The notes beneath the pieces are model-generated. The model was not told where the DNA came from, ran no database searches, and saw only the letters and a list, made by a program, of their open reading frames with translations. Below are positions 32,378 to 44,700 of a stretch of 64,000 nt of DNA, in pieces. The DNA is taken from the NCBI RefSeq assembly GCF_041296385.1, contig NC_091013.1, forward strand, positions 8,074,001-8,138,000. Direction: 5' to 3'. The stretch comes from Aphelocoma coerulescens (Eukaryota > Chordata > Aves > Passeriformes > Corvidae). Position 1 is the stretch's first letter; every line of letters begins with the position of its first letter. Both the position numbers and the translations under genes were made by a program.

Positions 32378-34052
32378 CTCCATGGTACAGTAACAGCCAT
32401 GTAAATAAAGCTCCCCATCAAAGAAAGGATACACAGGGCAAATTTTCAAAGTGGGGTAAGTGATATTTTTTTAAAGCTTGGTAAATTAAAAGACAACTTG
32501 TCCAGTTTTGCTTGACCTTTTGGGAAAACTCACCATGCTTTGAAGCCAAACAACTTTTACATTCAATAATAAAAATATGAACTTAAGGTTCAAAAAGGAA
32601 ACAGTGGGTTGGCTTGCTGGAGAAAGGCCCCTGTCTTTCCCAAAAGCACAGAGAGACAGAAGACAAGCACTCCTCCAGTGTCATTTTCTGTAACACCGGA
32701 TTCTTTAAAATACAAATCTTGCCACAATTACAGGATCAAACATGAGGTCTTCCCTGAAATAAAAGGTCGCATGGCTTTAACTGTAAATAAGTTTTATAAA
32801 AAGCTCTTAAGCAGGTCAAAGCATAGCAGGGACACTCTTTGCAGACCAGCTTCCTCTCCTTCCACAGCTCACTCCCACTGAGGTGGGGTTTTGGAGCCAC
32901 CAGAGAGGCTTCTCCCAGTGGTGTAAACCCTGGGGATTGCACAGAGGCTAAAATAGCCCAGCTACTTAGAGACAGGGGTTCCCAGGTCTCACTCCTGCTG
33001 TCCTCAGCACTCTCAGCCACCTTCCTGTGTTCTCACCTCCTTCACCTGCCACTACCACCCCAGCCAGGTGAGCTCAGCCCTCACCCAGGCAGGACAGAAG
33101 CCCTGCCCAGAACTCAGACACAGCCAAGCTGTGGCACAAGGCCACGGCAACAAAGAGGTGGGTGCAGGTGACAGTTTGTGTCAGGACCTTGGGACTGGTT
33201 TGACATCCTTCAGCTCACTGCATGGCCATCAATTCTCCTGCTCATGCTGCTGCAGGACTTTGGGGATGCAGAGTCTGAGCTTGTCTTTCATGGTCCTGGG
33301 CTTTATTTTTCTTCCCCTGGATGTTGCCTATCTGTACATTTTGCTGGCTCCTGTACATTGGTTGCTAGGTAGCTCCCACTCCTACTCCCTTCTGTGTGCC
33401 CTTAACTTACTGCTGATCTCTCCAGTAGTTCCTGCATCTTTTAATTACATTAATACCTGCTACAGTCAAATGAAAACGGAAAGAAAAAAAGAAGGCAAAA
33501 AATGCACTCTGGGAACAAGCAAAGGCCAGTCAGCACAGCAGGCTTCCATCTTTTGGCTTTATCTTAATCCCCCCTTCCTGCTTTTTCAAGCAGACCCCCT
33601 CGAATCCTTTTCCTTCTCTTGAGAAAAACCCAGGCATCTCTTGAACTCATTTCTGCACTTTGCCTCAACCGTCTCCCCCGTAACTTATTCCATATGTTTG
33701 CTTGGCTTTGCCTTCTGCCACAGTTCCCTCTTTACTCCCAGCTCCTGAACCCTCAGATCACATCACTGGGGCGCTTTGTTGACTTAATTGGATCATCAGC
33801 CTGGCTGTAAAGCTTCCCCAGCCAACCCTGCTTCCCTCTCCTGGGCTGCTGCCCCCGCCCTGAGGCTGGAGAAAAACGCATTTTTCTGCTGGATGTATAA
33901 CTAGATGATGCAGGTTAAATTTAAAATATATTGAAGCTGATAACCACAGGTGCAGGGGCTGCAATTCATCCACTGGAAACAAACGCTTCTTTCTGGCAGG
34001 GTGGAAGAGGAGGAGGGGACCCTGTGGCCTGGACAGTGAGGAGTGTTCTTCC

Positions 34053-34089
34053 CCTCCTGCTCCTCTCCTGCTCCTCTCCTGCTCTCTGC
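34053..34089 (+). repeat. Tandem CTCCTGCTCCT-type minisatellite
   Basis: About three copies of an 11-bp pyrimidine-rich unit, slightly degenerate at the right end. Simple sequence. Confidence 0.88.
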
Positions 34090-35319
34090 CTGCTCCCCTC
34101 CTGTTGCCCTCTCCCGTGCTCTCCCCTCCATTCCCCCATCCCTGACTGCTTTAAGGCCTCTGCTTGTGCTGGGAGGGCAGGGGTTTCAAAGGCCCGTGGA
34201 GGAGGTCCTGGCTCTGCTCCAGGCTGCAGGATCAGCCAAAGTGCAGCATGTCTGCTGTGCAGGGTGCCCAGACAGGGCAGGTATAGGGTCGGGCCAGGCA
34301 TCTCCACCCACCAGGTCCCAAAAGCTGCCCTCGCACTGAGCACCGGCTGGGGTTTGACACATCAATCCCCCACCAGGATGTACCAGTGTACCCTGAGTGG
34401 CTCCCCTTGTTTTCTGCATCCCTCTGCACCGCAGTGGCCAGGAGAAGCAGCCATCACCCCTTCTCCTGAGTGTGGGCACTTCAGTCTCCCACCCATGGGA
34501 AGCTTATGCTAGCCCTGGTGAAAGGTGCAAGCAGTGGGGAGAGCAGCAGCCAGCACACCCCCAGAGAGGAACCTTCAAACCCATGCTGTAACTCCTCCTT
34601 CCACCAAAAATGAATGGCAGGTGTGGACTCTGATGGGCTAGAGGAATTACACAGCTGTAATGCTGATAAAGGCCACTCACTGGCAGGGAGGGTAAGGGGA
34701 AAAAGGGAATCCTAAACCACTGTCTCTGTGTTGTTCAATCCACGTCAGGGCTTGCTGCAGAAGAAAAGTGTGGCAGTTACGGGTAATTTTTCTTCCTGCA
34801 AAAAATACTAAGAACCCTGCCAATATTTATCGATAGTGGAAGTTTCAGTTGCAGTGTCATATTAATAAAAAGGCTTTCTTGTTCTCATATTTTACTTTAT
34901 AACATGGAACCTTTGGAGTTGGTGTGGAACTCTGTGTCTGGGAAGCCTTGCAGGCAGCTGGAACCTGGGGGCAGTCATTCCTGTCCCTTAGTCATGCAGA
35001 CCTCTGATGATCCAGAGAAGAAAGCACTCATCCTCCTCTCTGTCCAGACAAAACCCTCCTTGTAGATTCACACATCCATGTGCCTTCAAGCCTTGAGCAA
35101 GAGGCTGCCAGCTGCAAGACCTGCTCAGATCATGCTTGTTTGAACTGCAGCTGAGCTGTGTGGTGGAGCAGGTCTCTCTCTTGGACATTCCCACAGTTTC
35201 CTTGGCTGGTTTGAAACCAGTACACAGCTTTTTGCTCCCAAGTCTCCCACTTGAAATGCTGCGTGTCATTGTTGCAGAGTCCAGCTGGGGAATGAGGGCA
35301 GTAGGACCTTGGCATGTTG

Positions 35320-35457
35320 TGGCTGAATCACCATCCCTGGGGGTATATAAAAGCCACGTGGATGTAGTGCTTAGGGAGATGGTTTAGGGGTGGACTTGAC
35401 AATGCTGGGTTAATGGTTATACTCGATGACCTGGAAGGTCTTTTCCAACCTAAATGA
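35320..35457 (+). mobile_element. CR1 LINE 3' end fragment
   Basis: A clear avian CR1 tail in sense orientation: ACCATCCCTGGGGGT, GGATGTAGTGCTTAGGGA, CATGGTTTA-like GATGGTTTAG, TGCTGGGTTAATGGTT, ACTCGATGACCTGGAAGG and TCTTTTCCAACCTAAATGA. The terminal 8-bp ATTCTATG-type microsatellite is lost. CR1 is the dominant LINE of birds, usually 5'-truncated, as here (about 135 bp). No reverse-transcriptase coding remains. Confidence 0.92.
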
Positions 35458-38400
35458 GAATTTTCTCAGCTAGGTGCTGTAGACACCCTAAGCACAGTGA
35501 TACCCACCATCATATTACGGTCTTGTGCTTCCTGCCACATGATAGCTTTGTGTTGCAAAAACCGCAGTATGAAACCCACCTGACAGGACACAAGCCACTT
35601 CTGTGCTCATGTCTGCCTGCCACCTGCACAGCCACTGGGGCTGCGATGTTCTCCCTGGGCTTTGTGCACCATATCCCTCCCCAGGGGCATCTTCCTGCAG
35701 ATTCAGCTCAGCCATTGCTGCCTGTCACCTACATGCTAAGCAGTAGCACCATTTCCCTTGAACTCTGGGTGCTACTCAGGGGCAGCGGCAGGAGGAAAAA
35801 TATGGGGTGGTTACATAATCAGGACAGAAATAATTGGGTAGATGGAACCCTAAGAGAAGTAATCCATCTTTTGAAATGGACTGGCAGCTTGAAAAATTTA
35901 GAAAATCTTCATCAAACTATTACAAGCCTGAAGCATGCGTGTGCTTTGGTTTATGGGTTCTTAACACCTAAAGGACATGCAAGTATAATAAGGATTTGCA
36001 GTCCATCTTCTTGATACTAGAATTGGACACTGGAGACTAAGATAAATAATCTGTAAACAATCCTTCAAAACCAAGTAGTCTATCAATTAAAAAAAAAAGG
36101 CTCTTGGCATATAAACCACTTATCCTTGTAATGTTGTCCCCTTTTGGTACTGAAGGTCTGGATTAAAAACAGAACACATAGAGTTAAGACATGCTTAGCA
36201 AAATATCCGTGGTAACTTTTACTGACTCTGTGCATAATAGGAAAGTAACAGGACCAGAAAATGGTTTCACCTGATTGAAGGGTAGAAGAATAGGGAAAAG
36301 GAGTGGTACAGAAGTGTTGATTGTCATGATGTGGCAGGTGTGCATTGGACCCATGAAAATACTCACCTGTATGTCCAGCCTGCTCCTGACTTGCTGCTCC
36401 TCTGCGTGTGAGCAGAGGTTTCTCTGCGTGGGTGGCTCCAGCCCGCCCTCCCAAGTGCAGCTGTTTGGCTTTGGCTTCACGTTTAAACACCAGCTAGGAC
36501 CCACCTCACTGTGCTAGCAGAGTGATGCCTGAGGAAACATTATCTTCTCCCACCTTGGTGAGGAAAGGAAATGTGTTTTCCCTTATTTTTAAGCTTGTGG
36601 TTTGTTGAGCATACTTCTGACTTGTTCTCTAATAGTCACTGGCCGCGCTGGAACGACACAAGCCGTGTGCTGGTGCCAGGAGCTACAGCCCAGCCAGCGT
36701 CAGCCTGTGGAGTTTCACATGGCTGGGCTGTCAGTGCTGCTGCTGGATGCTGGAAAAGAACCCCCTCGGTCACACAGGCAGCAGCAGCCTGCTTCCTCAG
36801 GAGCACTGAGCTGTGAGTTCCCCTTTCCAGAGGGGTGAGATGGAGGCAAAACCAAACACGCTGAAAACTGCGCGCTACGAGATGTACCAACCCCAGTGAG
36901 TCAAAACCCACTGCGCTGTGTAAGTTGCCACCTGCTTAAAACTCCCTCGCTGGCCTGATTTGACACAGTGTTGGCGATCCAGTGTGTTGGAAGGCAGATT
37001 TTCTCCTACTCTGGGGCCACAAATCCCCCATCTGACTCCACAGCCTTCCCATGCCAGCATCAGATCCTGGTCAAGTGGGGCTTCTCACTTTGTCAGTGCT
37101 GAAGCAGCTCCAGCTTAGGAATTCCTTGGATGTTTGTGTGGAGCAGTGTGTCAAGGGCTTAAGTGGCAACTGTCTTCAGGAACTCCGGCAAGCCAGGACC
37201 CACAGCCCCTCCACTCCTTCTCTCTCCTGTTCTGGACTCCAAATACCTCAAAATTCTCCCCACTAGGCTTCCATTACTCCTGTCCCAACTTCTCTCACCC
37301 CAAACTTCCCCAGCCCATCCCCCCAAGCCCCTTCAGGCACAAAGGTGTGTACAGCCCTCCCTGCTTGCCCAGCATGTCCAGTCTTGGTCCCCCCTGGGCT
37401 TTGCAAAGCCCATGTGGCCCAGCTCCTGGCATGCCTACGGCTTCCAGCCCTTCCCTCACGGGGCTGCCAGCAGCTGAGGGGCTTCCTTGCTTTAAGAGTC
37501 ACATCTAGACCCCTGCCTGTCCAAACAGCTGCAGCAGACACATGGACACATTTTTCAAAATCTTGGGCTGCCTGGGAAAGCCTTGTTTCTCAAGGCTCTC
37601 TACAGCCATCCCTGTGAATACTGCAGGCAGCGGTTCTCTGCATCATGCCACATTCCTTGGAGCAGTGGGGATGAGGTTAGGTTGGGTGAAACTCCCAGGG
37701 ATTTCCATTTTTTTCTACAGCTGGCTCCAGCCCCTGAAACATCTGTCCAGCTGGAAAAGACCATGGAGCTCATGAGACTCATTATTTCATTAGTTGGCCT
37801 CCAGTACCAGCACCAAGCCCCACCTGCAAAGGCCAAGTCATCTCCCTCCACAGCCATCTCCCCTCTCCTGTGTTTTCCTGAGGCACTCATCCAGCTTGTC
37901 CTCTTTTTTGTGTTTTTTTGGGAGAACTCTGCCACCATGGCAACAGCTGTGTCAGACAGACTGACACACACCCATAATGCTGGAGCAGATGCCTCAGAGT
38001 TTTTGCCATTATCAAATCCTTTTACTTCGCTCACCCATTAACTCTTTCAATGCTGGCATTCCTGTGTTTCCAGTGAAGCCTCTGGTTGGTCTGGCGACCA
38101 GTTTGCTTTGCTGTCACTAGGAGAGGTACTGGAAGAAGTTCCAAATTTTTGATTGTTCTTGCAAAGCTAAAATGTGAATGTTAATCTTGAAAGAGGCTGG
38201 AACATGAGTTCTGAGGCTGGTAGCCAGCAGCTCGACAGCATTCAGTGGACAGGAGTCCATGCATGCGCTTTGGCTTTGATAGCTATCCCAAGAGTAATGG
38301 TCCTTATGGGATTGCCCAACTGTAAACCCAACTCTAGGTTTATTTTAACATAGCTAAACATTTTTACTTCTTGTCTCTCAACAACAATTCATTTGGATGT

Positions 38401-38930
38401 GCAGTGGGTTCAGGGACCGTATGTCAGCAGTCAAAGCAGCCTTTTATCCATCTCATTTCTCACCAGTGCCAATCACTGGCTGGAAGTTACAGGCATTTTT
38501 TTCCAAACCAATATGGAAAACCAGAACAACCTCAGTCTAACAAATGACTGAAGACCCCTCTGTTGGTGTGGGACAAGCCAAGAATGAGGAACGAGCTGTT
38601 CTCACTGCATTTCTCCTCCTCCAACATGTCTAGGAGGAGAGTCTTGCCTGGGGATGCCAGCTGCATCCAGCACAGTGTACGTGGGGACAGCTTTGCTGGA
38701 CGTGTCTCCATGCCACCAGCGGCCAAACACCTGGGAAGCCCGGTGTGCTTGTGACTTCTCCCTCATTGATCAGAAAGCGGCTTCAGTTCAGGTTCAGAGG
38801 CTCGGAGGTCACTTTGGGCGATGGCAGCTTTAGCTCAGGGCATGATGGCATTTGCAGGGCTTGTCTAGAGAAGCCAAGAAAATGAGCTGAGGCTGGGGGC
38901 TCTGGCATTGAGGATGTGCATCTTCTGTGA
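35458..38930. other. Unique non-coding sequence, no gene seen
   Basis: About 3.5 kb with no recognised exon, repeat or strong regulatory block. Open frames of up to 186 codons (35454-36014, starting inside the CR1 tail) lack recognisable domains. The stretch at 35.9-36.2 kb is AT-richer. Confidence 0.5.
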
Positions 38931-39320
38931 ACACAACACAGACAACAACACAAACCTTAAAAATGCAAATCTTTGGGCTATAAATTCACTACTCTACCCA
39001 AGGCAGTTGTTAGTTTTCCATATTTATTTATGATTCATTACAATCTGGATTTTTATAGATCTTCTACTCTAAATTTTATATTTAATTGAATGAGAGTCCT
39101 GGTATCTTTCTGCATGTGTTTATGTGGTTTTCATTAACTACTGTGCAATCTAAGAAAGATCTTTGTTAACCAAAAATAAGGAATGTTTGTTAATGTTTAA
39201 TGGAAACAATAACAATAAAATTACACAATGATAATTAAAACCACCCCAACCGTAAAAGCTCCTTCTTAATGAACCATATTAAGGGAGGGTTCAAGCATGT
39301 ATTTATGATCTGGGTTGTGA
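38931..39320. other. AT-rich segment
   Basis: Strongly AT-rich non-coding sequence with ATATTTATTTATGATTCATTAC, TATTTAATTGAATG and ACAATGATAATTAAAACC words. These could be homeodomain or forkhead sites or simply AT-rich background. No gene or transposon recognised. Confidence 0.4.
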
Positions 39321-39388
39321 TTTATGGGCTAAATCCTGCCCTTGTATGTCTGCTTGAGGCTGCCACTGATTTCCATGGGGGCAGCATC
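39320..39388. mobile_element. Decayed ancient repeat fragment
   Basis: GGGCTAAATCCTGCCCTT followed by ACTGATTTCCATGGGGGCAG resembles old amniote interspersed repeats with GGGCCAAATCCTGC and GATTTCAATGGG blocks. Short and diverged; family not named. Confidence 0.4.
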
Positions 39389-40311
39389 TGCAGCGGAAGA
39401 AGGCAAATTTTGGATGTGTGCTGATTCAGTGCTGCCAGAAAAGAACATTATTTTACCCTGACACAGTATATGCAGAACTAAAATGTTACCCTCTTCCCCT
39501 TGCCATTAAAAATAGAGAAAATATGGAGCACAATGTTGCTGTGTGTCCTGGCGCTCTCCTGGTGACTGGTTGTTGGGAGCTTTCCCAGTGGATGTCCCAA
39601 ACTCCCAGCAGTGATTTATCACTAATTGTCACAATGGACCTAAGGCTACGAGTGGTTTGCAGGGGGAACAATAACTGATGCTGGCAAAAACACTTTCCTG
39701 GGCACTTTGTGGGACCCAGACTATTGCACAGCCTTGCATGTTCAAGAATTGGGTTCCTTTATAATGCTGAAATTTCTCTGTGCCACACCAAGAGCTGGAA
39801 GGACTTGCAGTGGGTGTGGCCCCCACTTGCTCTCCTTGTGTGGCTGATTGACTTTTCCTGCATGGAGTAGATGGGCCTTAGGGCAAATGAGAATCAGACC
39901 GAAAATGTTTCTGATTTGCATGGAAAAGTCAAGAAAGGCAAGGCAGTACTCATAAAACTAATAAGACATTATGATGTTAATGATTTTTAATTAGCCAGAT
40001 ATAGATTCTTTTTATCTGAATACTTTTAGGGCCCAAGTGGATAAATGTGCAAATAATATTACCAGGCGCAGAGGTATTTACAAGAAAAGACCATCTTTAG
40101 AAAGATGCTCGATTTCCATCTATTCCACAGTGGGCAGAAGTGCAAACTTATTTAACAAAGCTCTGATGCCTGTGTGATAGAGCTTCAAACTTGCACCGTG
40201 GGGAGAATTTAATTTCTGAAGTCGGCAAGCAGTGACCAGCACATTGCTCAGAACAGATGCTGTGTCTCCCTGAGATTCCTTGTGCCTCTGCTCAGCTATG
40301 TAGCTCCTTCT

Positions 40312-40341
40312 TCTCCCTCCCTCCCTCCCTCCCTCTCTCTG
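40312..40341 (+). repeat. (CCCT)n microsatellite
   Basis: About six CCCT units followed by CTCTCT. Simple pyrimidine repeat. Confidence 0.92.
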
Positions 40342-40815
40342 TCCTCTCCAGAAGCCACTTGGTCCTGGCTGTGTCCCCACCTCCCCTGGCTGAAGTGTTT
40401 TGCAGAGCAAGCCCTGGACCAGAGCGCGGTGCGAAGGGTGGGGGAGGATTCAGACCGTGCTGCTCGCGCTCGTTTGGATCGGCTGCCAAAGCAACTCAGA
40501 GGCTTATTTTTAAAAAAATGGAGCCCCCTAATGTCTATTTAAACCAGAAAAAATATACATCCCCTTCAGCCTTCCAGCCTGAGCTCTGGCCCTGCAGAAA
40601 GACGCTCTTGGCTTCTTCAGTTAACAAATACGAAGTAAGTGCCCTCCTTTCCCAGCACAATGACAGCTGCCACTATTATCCCTGGCCCCCCAATTATTTC
40701 TGAGAATCTTTCACTTAATGAAGTTTCTCTGCCTCCCCTTCCCAGCTCACCAGACTCAGGGAAGCTTGCTGAACCAATTTAACAAAATGTTAGGAAGAAT
40801 AAAATGTAACTACGT

Positions 40816-40844
40816 TTTCCTTTCTTTCTTTCTTTCTTTCTTTC
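40816..40844 (+). repeat. (TTTC)n microsatellite
   Basis: About six to seven TTTC units in tandem, nearly pure. Confidence 0.94.
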
Positions 40845-41128
40845 GCCATTTAGTCGGCAGCTCCCTGCTCTGTTCTCAGCTGTGTCCTTCACAGCGGCAC
40901 AGATCAGAGCATGGAAATGCATGTCTTGTGGGTGCCAGGAGATGTGAATCATGAAAATAGAGACAATTCCTTCCCCTTGATCACAGTTTGCCCACTTTTT
41001 CATTAAAAGGGAGTCTTTAAATAAAACTCTCACATCCGAACACCTCCAAAATTGGGAATGGGATCTGGGTTTTGATTGTAATTCTGCCATCGCCTATGAC
41101 AGTAGCAGGTCAAGCCAGGCTTCGAAGG

Positions 41129-41232
41129 TGTTATGATCGAGTTTTAAGGTTCTTAGAAATGCCTCTGCCCAAATTAAGGTGCAAATGAGACCATATGCCA
41201 GTGACAACAGTAAGGGTTTTATTTGATGGTAA

Positions 41233-41276
<44 letters not shown>

Positions 41277-41750
41277 AGTAGAAAATAGGTGGGGGGGACA
41301 GAAAGAGTGACAGGGACAGAATAAGGAAAATATCACCACTCTGTGGATCCCAGCAATGTTCATTGGTCTTCTCCAGCTGGTCTCTTGGTGGTGAAGGTCC
41401 CCCCAGAAGGCACAGAGTCCCATGGGTTTATACACGCTCAGGCTGGGTGGGCACATCCAGCCATGTCCCCCTGGGGTGGGGGTCAGTCTCTCACAGCAGA
41501 CTCTGGGTCTGTTGCACCACGTGCAGCCCTGTGGGGCCAAGCCTCTCACGTGGAAGTCCCGTGGATGTGCCCTGTGGGGTTGGGGGTTCCACAGCTGGGC
41601 CAGTTTGTGTAATCAGAGGATGGGTGTTCACTGCCTCTCCCCAGAGGTTGCACCATGCACCCAAAACCTCCTCCTCCCGCCTCGGGTGGGGGCAGTCTGT
41701 GTAAACCTGGCTTCTGTGAGCTGTGCTCTCCCCCCACCCAAACTCAACCA
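41129..41750 (-). mobile_element. Endogenous retrovirus solo LTR, minus strand
   Basis: Read on the minus strand, the element has LTR architecture. A GC-rich U3-like part precedes a TATA box GTATAAAC (41433-41426). About 205 nt downstream is an AATAAA signal (41223-41218), with a CT-rich tract just before it, and the end is CATAACA (41129). No primer-binding site, gag, pol or env sequence flanks it, so it looks like a solo LTR. The 3' end is fairly clear; the 5' end is not. TGGTTGAG at 41750 or TGCAGC at 41762 are possible starts, and neither gives an exact target-site duplication with GAAGG at 41124-41128. GAAGG does recur at 41406-41410, but a boundary there would exclude the TATA box. Family resemblance to songbird ERV LTRs is from memory. 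Confidence 0.62.
41237..41273 (+). repeat. (GA)n microsatellite inside LTR
   Basis: About 18 GA units within the LTR. On the LTR's own strand this is a CT tract between the TATA box and the AATAAA signal. It is probably expanded from a shorter CT-rich segment. Confidence 0.95.
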
Positions 41751-41762
41751 GGGATAGCTGCA

Positions 41763-44700
41763 GCTGGTGGCTTTGGCCTTTTGTGGATGCATGCCTTTCC
41801 CTCAGCCTGGGATGACTGAACAATGGGTTTCCCTTTATCTAATCAGCAGTTTGACTTTCAGTCCAAAGTCCCACTCTTCAGGGAACCTTCTTCAGTTGTA
41901 GCTTCTTTATAATGAGCAAAACTTTATATCAATGTTTGAGGCATGAACTATTTTCAGTCTCTGACAGAACGTGAGCCATTAAGTGGTGGTGCCGTTTAAA
42001 AATCCCAGCATAAATCAGGCTGGGACTACAGTGCCTCCAGACCAACCTCCAGCCTTGCAACATTTCCTGGACATCATTTTCCCTCACTTCACCATTCTTC
42101 TTTTCTGCTTTTTCCATCCTTCTCTGGTCATCCCTTTATTTAGTCCTCTTTTTCACCTTTAAACAGAGTTTGTATAATTAAGACCAAAGAAGAAAGAGAA
42201 GTCTTCTTAAATATTTTTTTAAAAATACGCCACATTGCTGCCATTAATATTTCAGTGTGTCTTATTTAACACCACATCTTTCATGAAGTGAGGCAAAGAA
42301 CTCCCTTTGTCTTAACAAACCCTCCTTGTTGATAATCCTGGCAAGGATTTGAGTCCTCCAAGAGCACCTATCACAATGCAGGCTTCCCTGGTTGAAAACA
42401 AAGGCTTAGGCACCCTTAGGGGTGCAATGGTTGTGGTTTGTTCACAAGCTTGGCCTGTGGAGGAATCCATGCAACCAGGTCTGAGAAGAGCTTGGTGTAG
42501 CCTGAACTGCCAGGCCCATGTGATATCATGAAACTGGGATGGAAATTTCCTGAAATTTCACTAAAAAAAACCCAACATTCAGTTAGGATAGGTGGGAATC
42601 TGTTGGCAAACCTGGATGTCATTGAACAGTTGGGTTTCTGCCTGAATATTTTTCACCAGAAATGTCTTCTTCCTCACAAAAATACTGAGTTTTTCCTCAG
42701 AAACCAGATGTGCCACCTGCTTGATTTCCATTCGTGCATCTCCTCATAGGCTTGTTCTCTCTATGGTCCATGTTCTGGGCACAGAGCCTGCCTGCATCCC
42801 CTTCCCCCTGGAGCACTGACTCCTCATCCACTGCCATGCACTGATTTGAGCCTGGAGTCTGTCTGGAAACCAGAAACTGGGGCAAAGTGTGGAGGCATGA
42901 GCTCTGATTAACTCCTGTCAGGACTGCTGAATATAAGCACTTTGGGGTTATTCTGGCAGACAGAAAAAAATCTCTTTCAGGAGGGAGAGAACAGAAAATT
43001 GCACTAATAAAGGTACAGCTGGGTGGCAGCTCTTTCCCTCCTGTCCCTGAGGAAATGCTGATGTCTTTCAAATCAACAAGCCACGCAGAGATTTCTCTGA
43101 GGGCAGGCTCTGACTTTACCTGAGCATTAACATGGGCTGCAAGAGAGCAAAATAAGAGACACTGAGTCCCCAGCTGGCCTTGTCAAAGTGTAAGGGACCT
43201 ATTCCAGCCTGAGCACATTTGTCTTGCAGTTTATTCCAAACTCAGACCATGTGCAGACGCTGCCTGTTGGCACCTTGGACGTGCAGATGCTTTTGGAAAA
43301 ACGTGCTGGGAAGCTGGCAATCAAAACAAGCAAGTGATCCAGCACCTGGGATGCCTGTGATGGGGTCCTGCCTCTATTCCCAGGCTGGGAGGCACACACA
43401 TTGAGCTGCTAGAGGAAGACCAGGCTCCCTGGCTTGGTTTTTGTGTGTCCTGGCTGTGGCTCTGTTGAGGCAGGGGTGGAAATTGCCCTGGGAGATGGAA
43501 GCTGGAAGTACAATAAGGAGAAGGGAACTGCTGGCTGCCAGCTGAGCCCTCCCCCAAAAACACTGGTACTCAGAGAGCTGCCAACCCAGGAAGCCTCTGA
43601 CTGCTCCTTCCTGGACAGGTGAAGCCTTCCAGGGGTGATTTGTGCTGCCACAAGCTGTGAGGAACTCCAGATGAGGGGAAAAACATGTTGGCAGAAGAAG
43701 GAGGAGAAAGCACCAGGAAAAGCAATCCATGACAAGCATACTTCTCACTTGAACAGTCCAGGAGCTCAGTGCTGTGCTGCTCCTTGGCAGAGCAGAGGCA
43801 GGGAAGTGAATTTGACTGGAGCTGGCAGTGTGAGCCTATCCTTCTATCTACTGCAAAGGGTGTTTTCTTCCTTTTCCTGCCACATTATCCAGCGAGTCTC
43901 TTGCTTTCAGCTCTCCCTGCTTCCTGGTTTGATTCCTCATCATGCACCTGTCCACAGGTGCCTGTGTTCAGTGCCTGATGCTGGGAATAGCTGTGGGATG
44001 GTCACTTGGTGGGCAGCTGCTCCGTGTCTCTCTTTATCCCTGAGGAAAGCCAGGCTGCTCACCACATTAGCTCCCAAACATTTTACTGGCAGCCAGAGGC
44101 TGACCCCCACAGGGATTATTGCCTCTCTTTGGAAAGTGCTGAGAAAGGAGACAAAACTGGAAAATTTTGTCTCTATTTTCAGGTGGCTGATTTTGTTTTT
44201 CCTCTGTATTTCACACTTTGTATGTCCAGATTGCAGCTCCCCTGCTTCCCACCACAGCACAGGGTGCAAATTTAACCCCTCGTCTCACAACCTTGGTACT
44301 CTACAAACCAGGAGTTCCTCATCCAGGTCCTGACAACTCGTACAAATTTCAGGTTAAAACACTTCCCTAACATTCAGTCTGAGCTCTGTGGTGGTGAAGG
44401 ATACAAATCAGTGTGTCAAGCCTTTTGCCTTAATCCCATGACTGTGAGACTTCCTTCTGTCATCCTCACTATCAATGGCCATTTTGGGCACTGAAAGATG
44501 CAGCAATCCTCATTAATTAGCAACAGCCTAATTCTCTGCACAAACCCTCCTGCCTCCCCTAGCACTGTCCATTTGAGTACCAGGGGATGACAGCTGTTTG
44601 ACAGTGGCTTTTAAGTTTTTTTTTCCCTTAACAGCAGCATTTTTTTCAAGTGCAGAAATGAACACATGTTCAGTTCTGGACTGAAAGTCAAGCTTTTGCT

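Larger units (their letters stand above)
32066..35319. other. Unique non-coding sequence, no gene seen
   Basis: About 3.2 kb without a supported exon. It includes a 9-bp-arm inverted repeat at 32358-32377 and a CTCCTGCTCCT tandem at 34.05 kb. An open frame of 184 codons at 33068-33622 is Ser/Leu/Cys-rich with no recognisable domain and is not called. Confidence 0.5.
39389..41128. other. Unique non-coding sequence with two microsatellites
   Basis: Balanced to AT-rich sequence. A thin regulatory-looking patch lies at 39.95-40.15 kb (GATGTTAATGATTTTTAATTAGCC). Another patch lies at 40.48-40.56 kb. Microsatellites are listed separately. No exon is supported. Confidence 0.5.

Noticed and set aside
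33068..33622. Open frame of 184 codons with a hydrophobic stretch
   Set aside because: The apparent membrane segment is a chance product of T-rich sequence; no family resemblance.
35454..36014. Open frame of 186 codons starting at the CR1 tail
   Set aside because: Begins at the end of the CR1 fragment and continues into unique sequence; no reverse transcriptase or other domain.
43635..44333. Open frame of 232 codons, + strand
   Set aside because: No recognisable domain or splice structure; composition is ordinary for chance frames in GC-balanced DNA.
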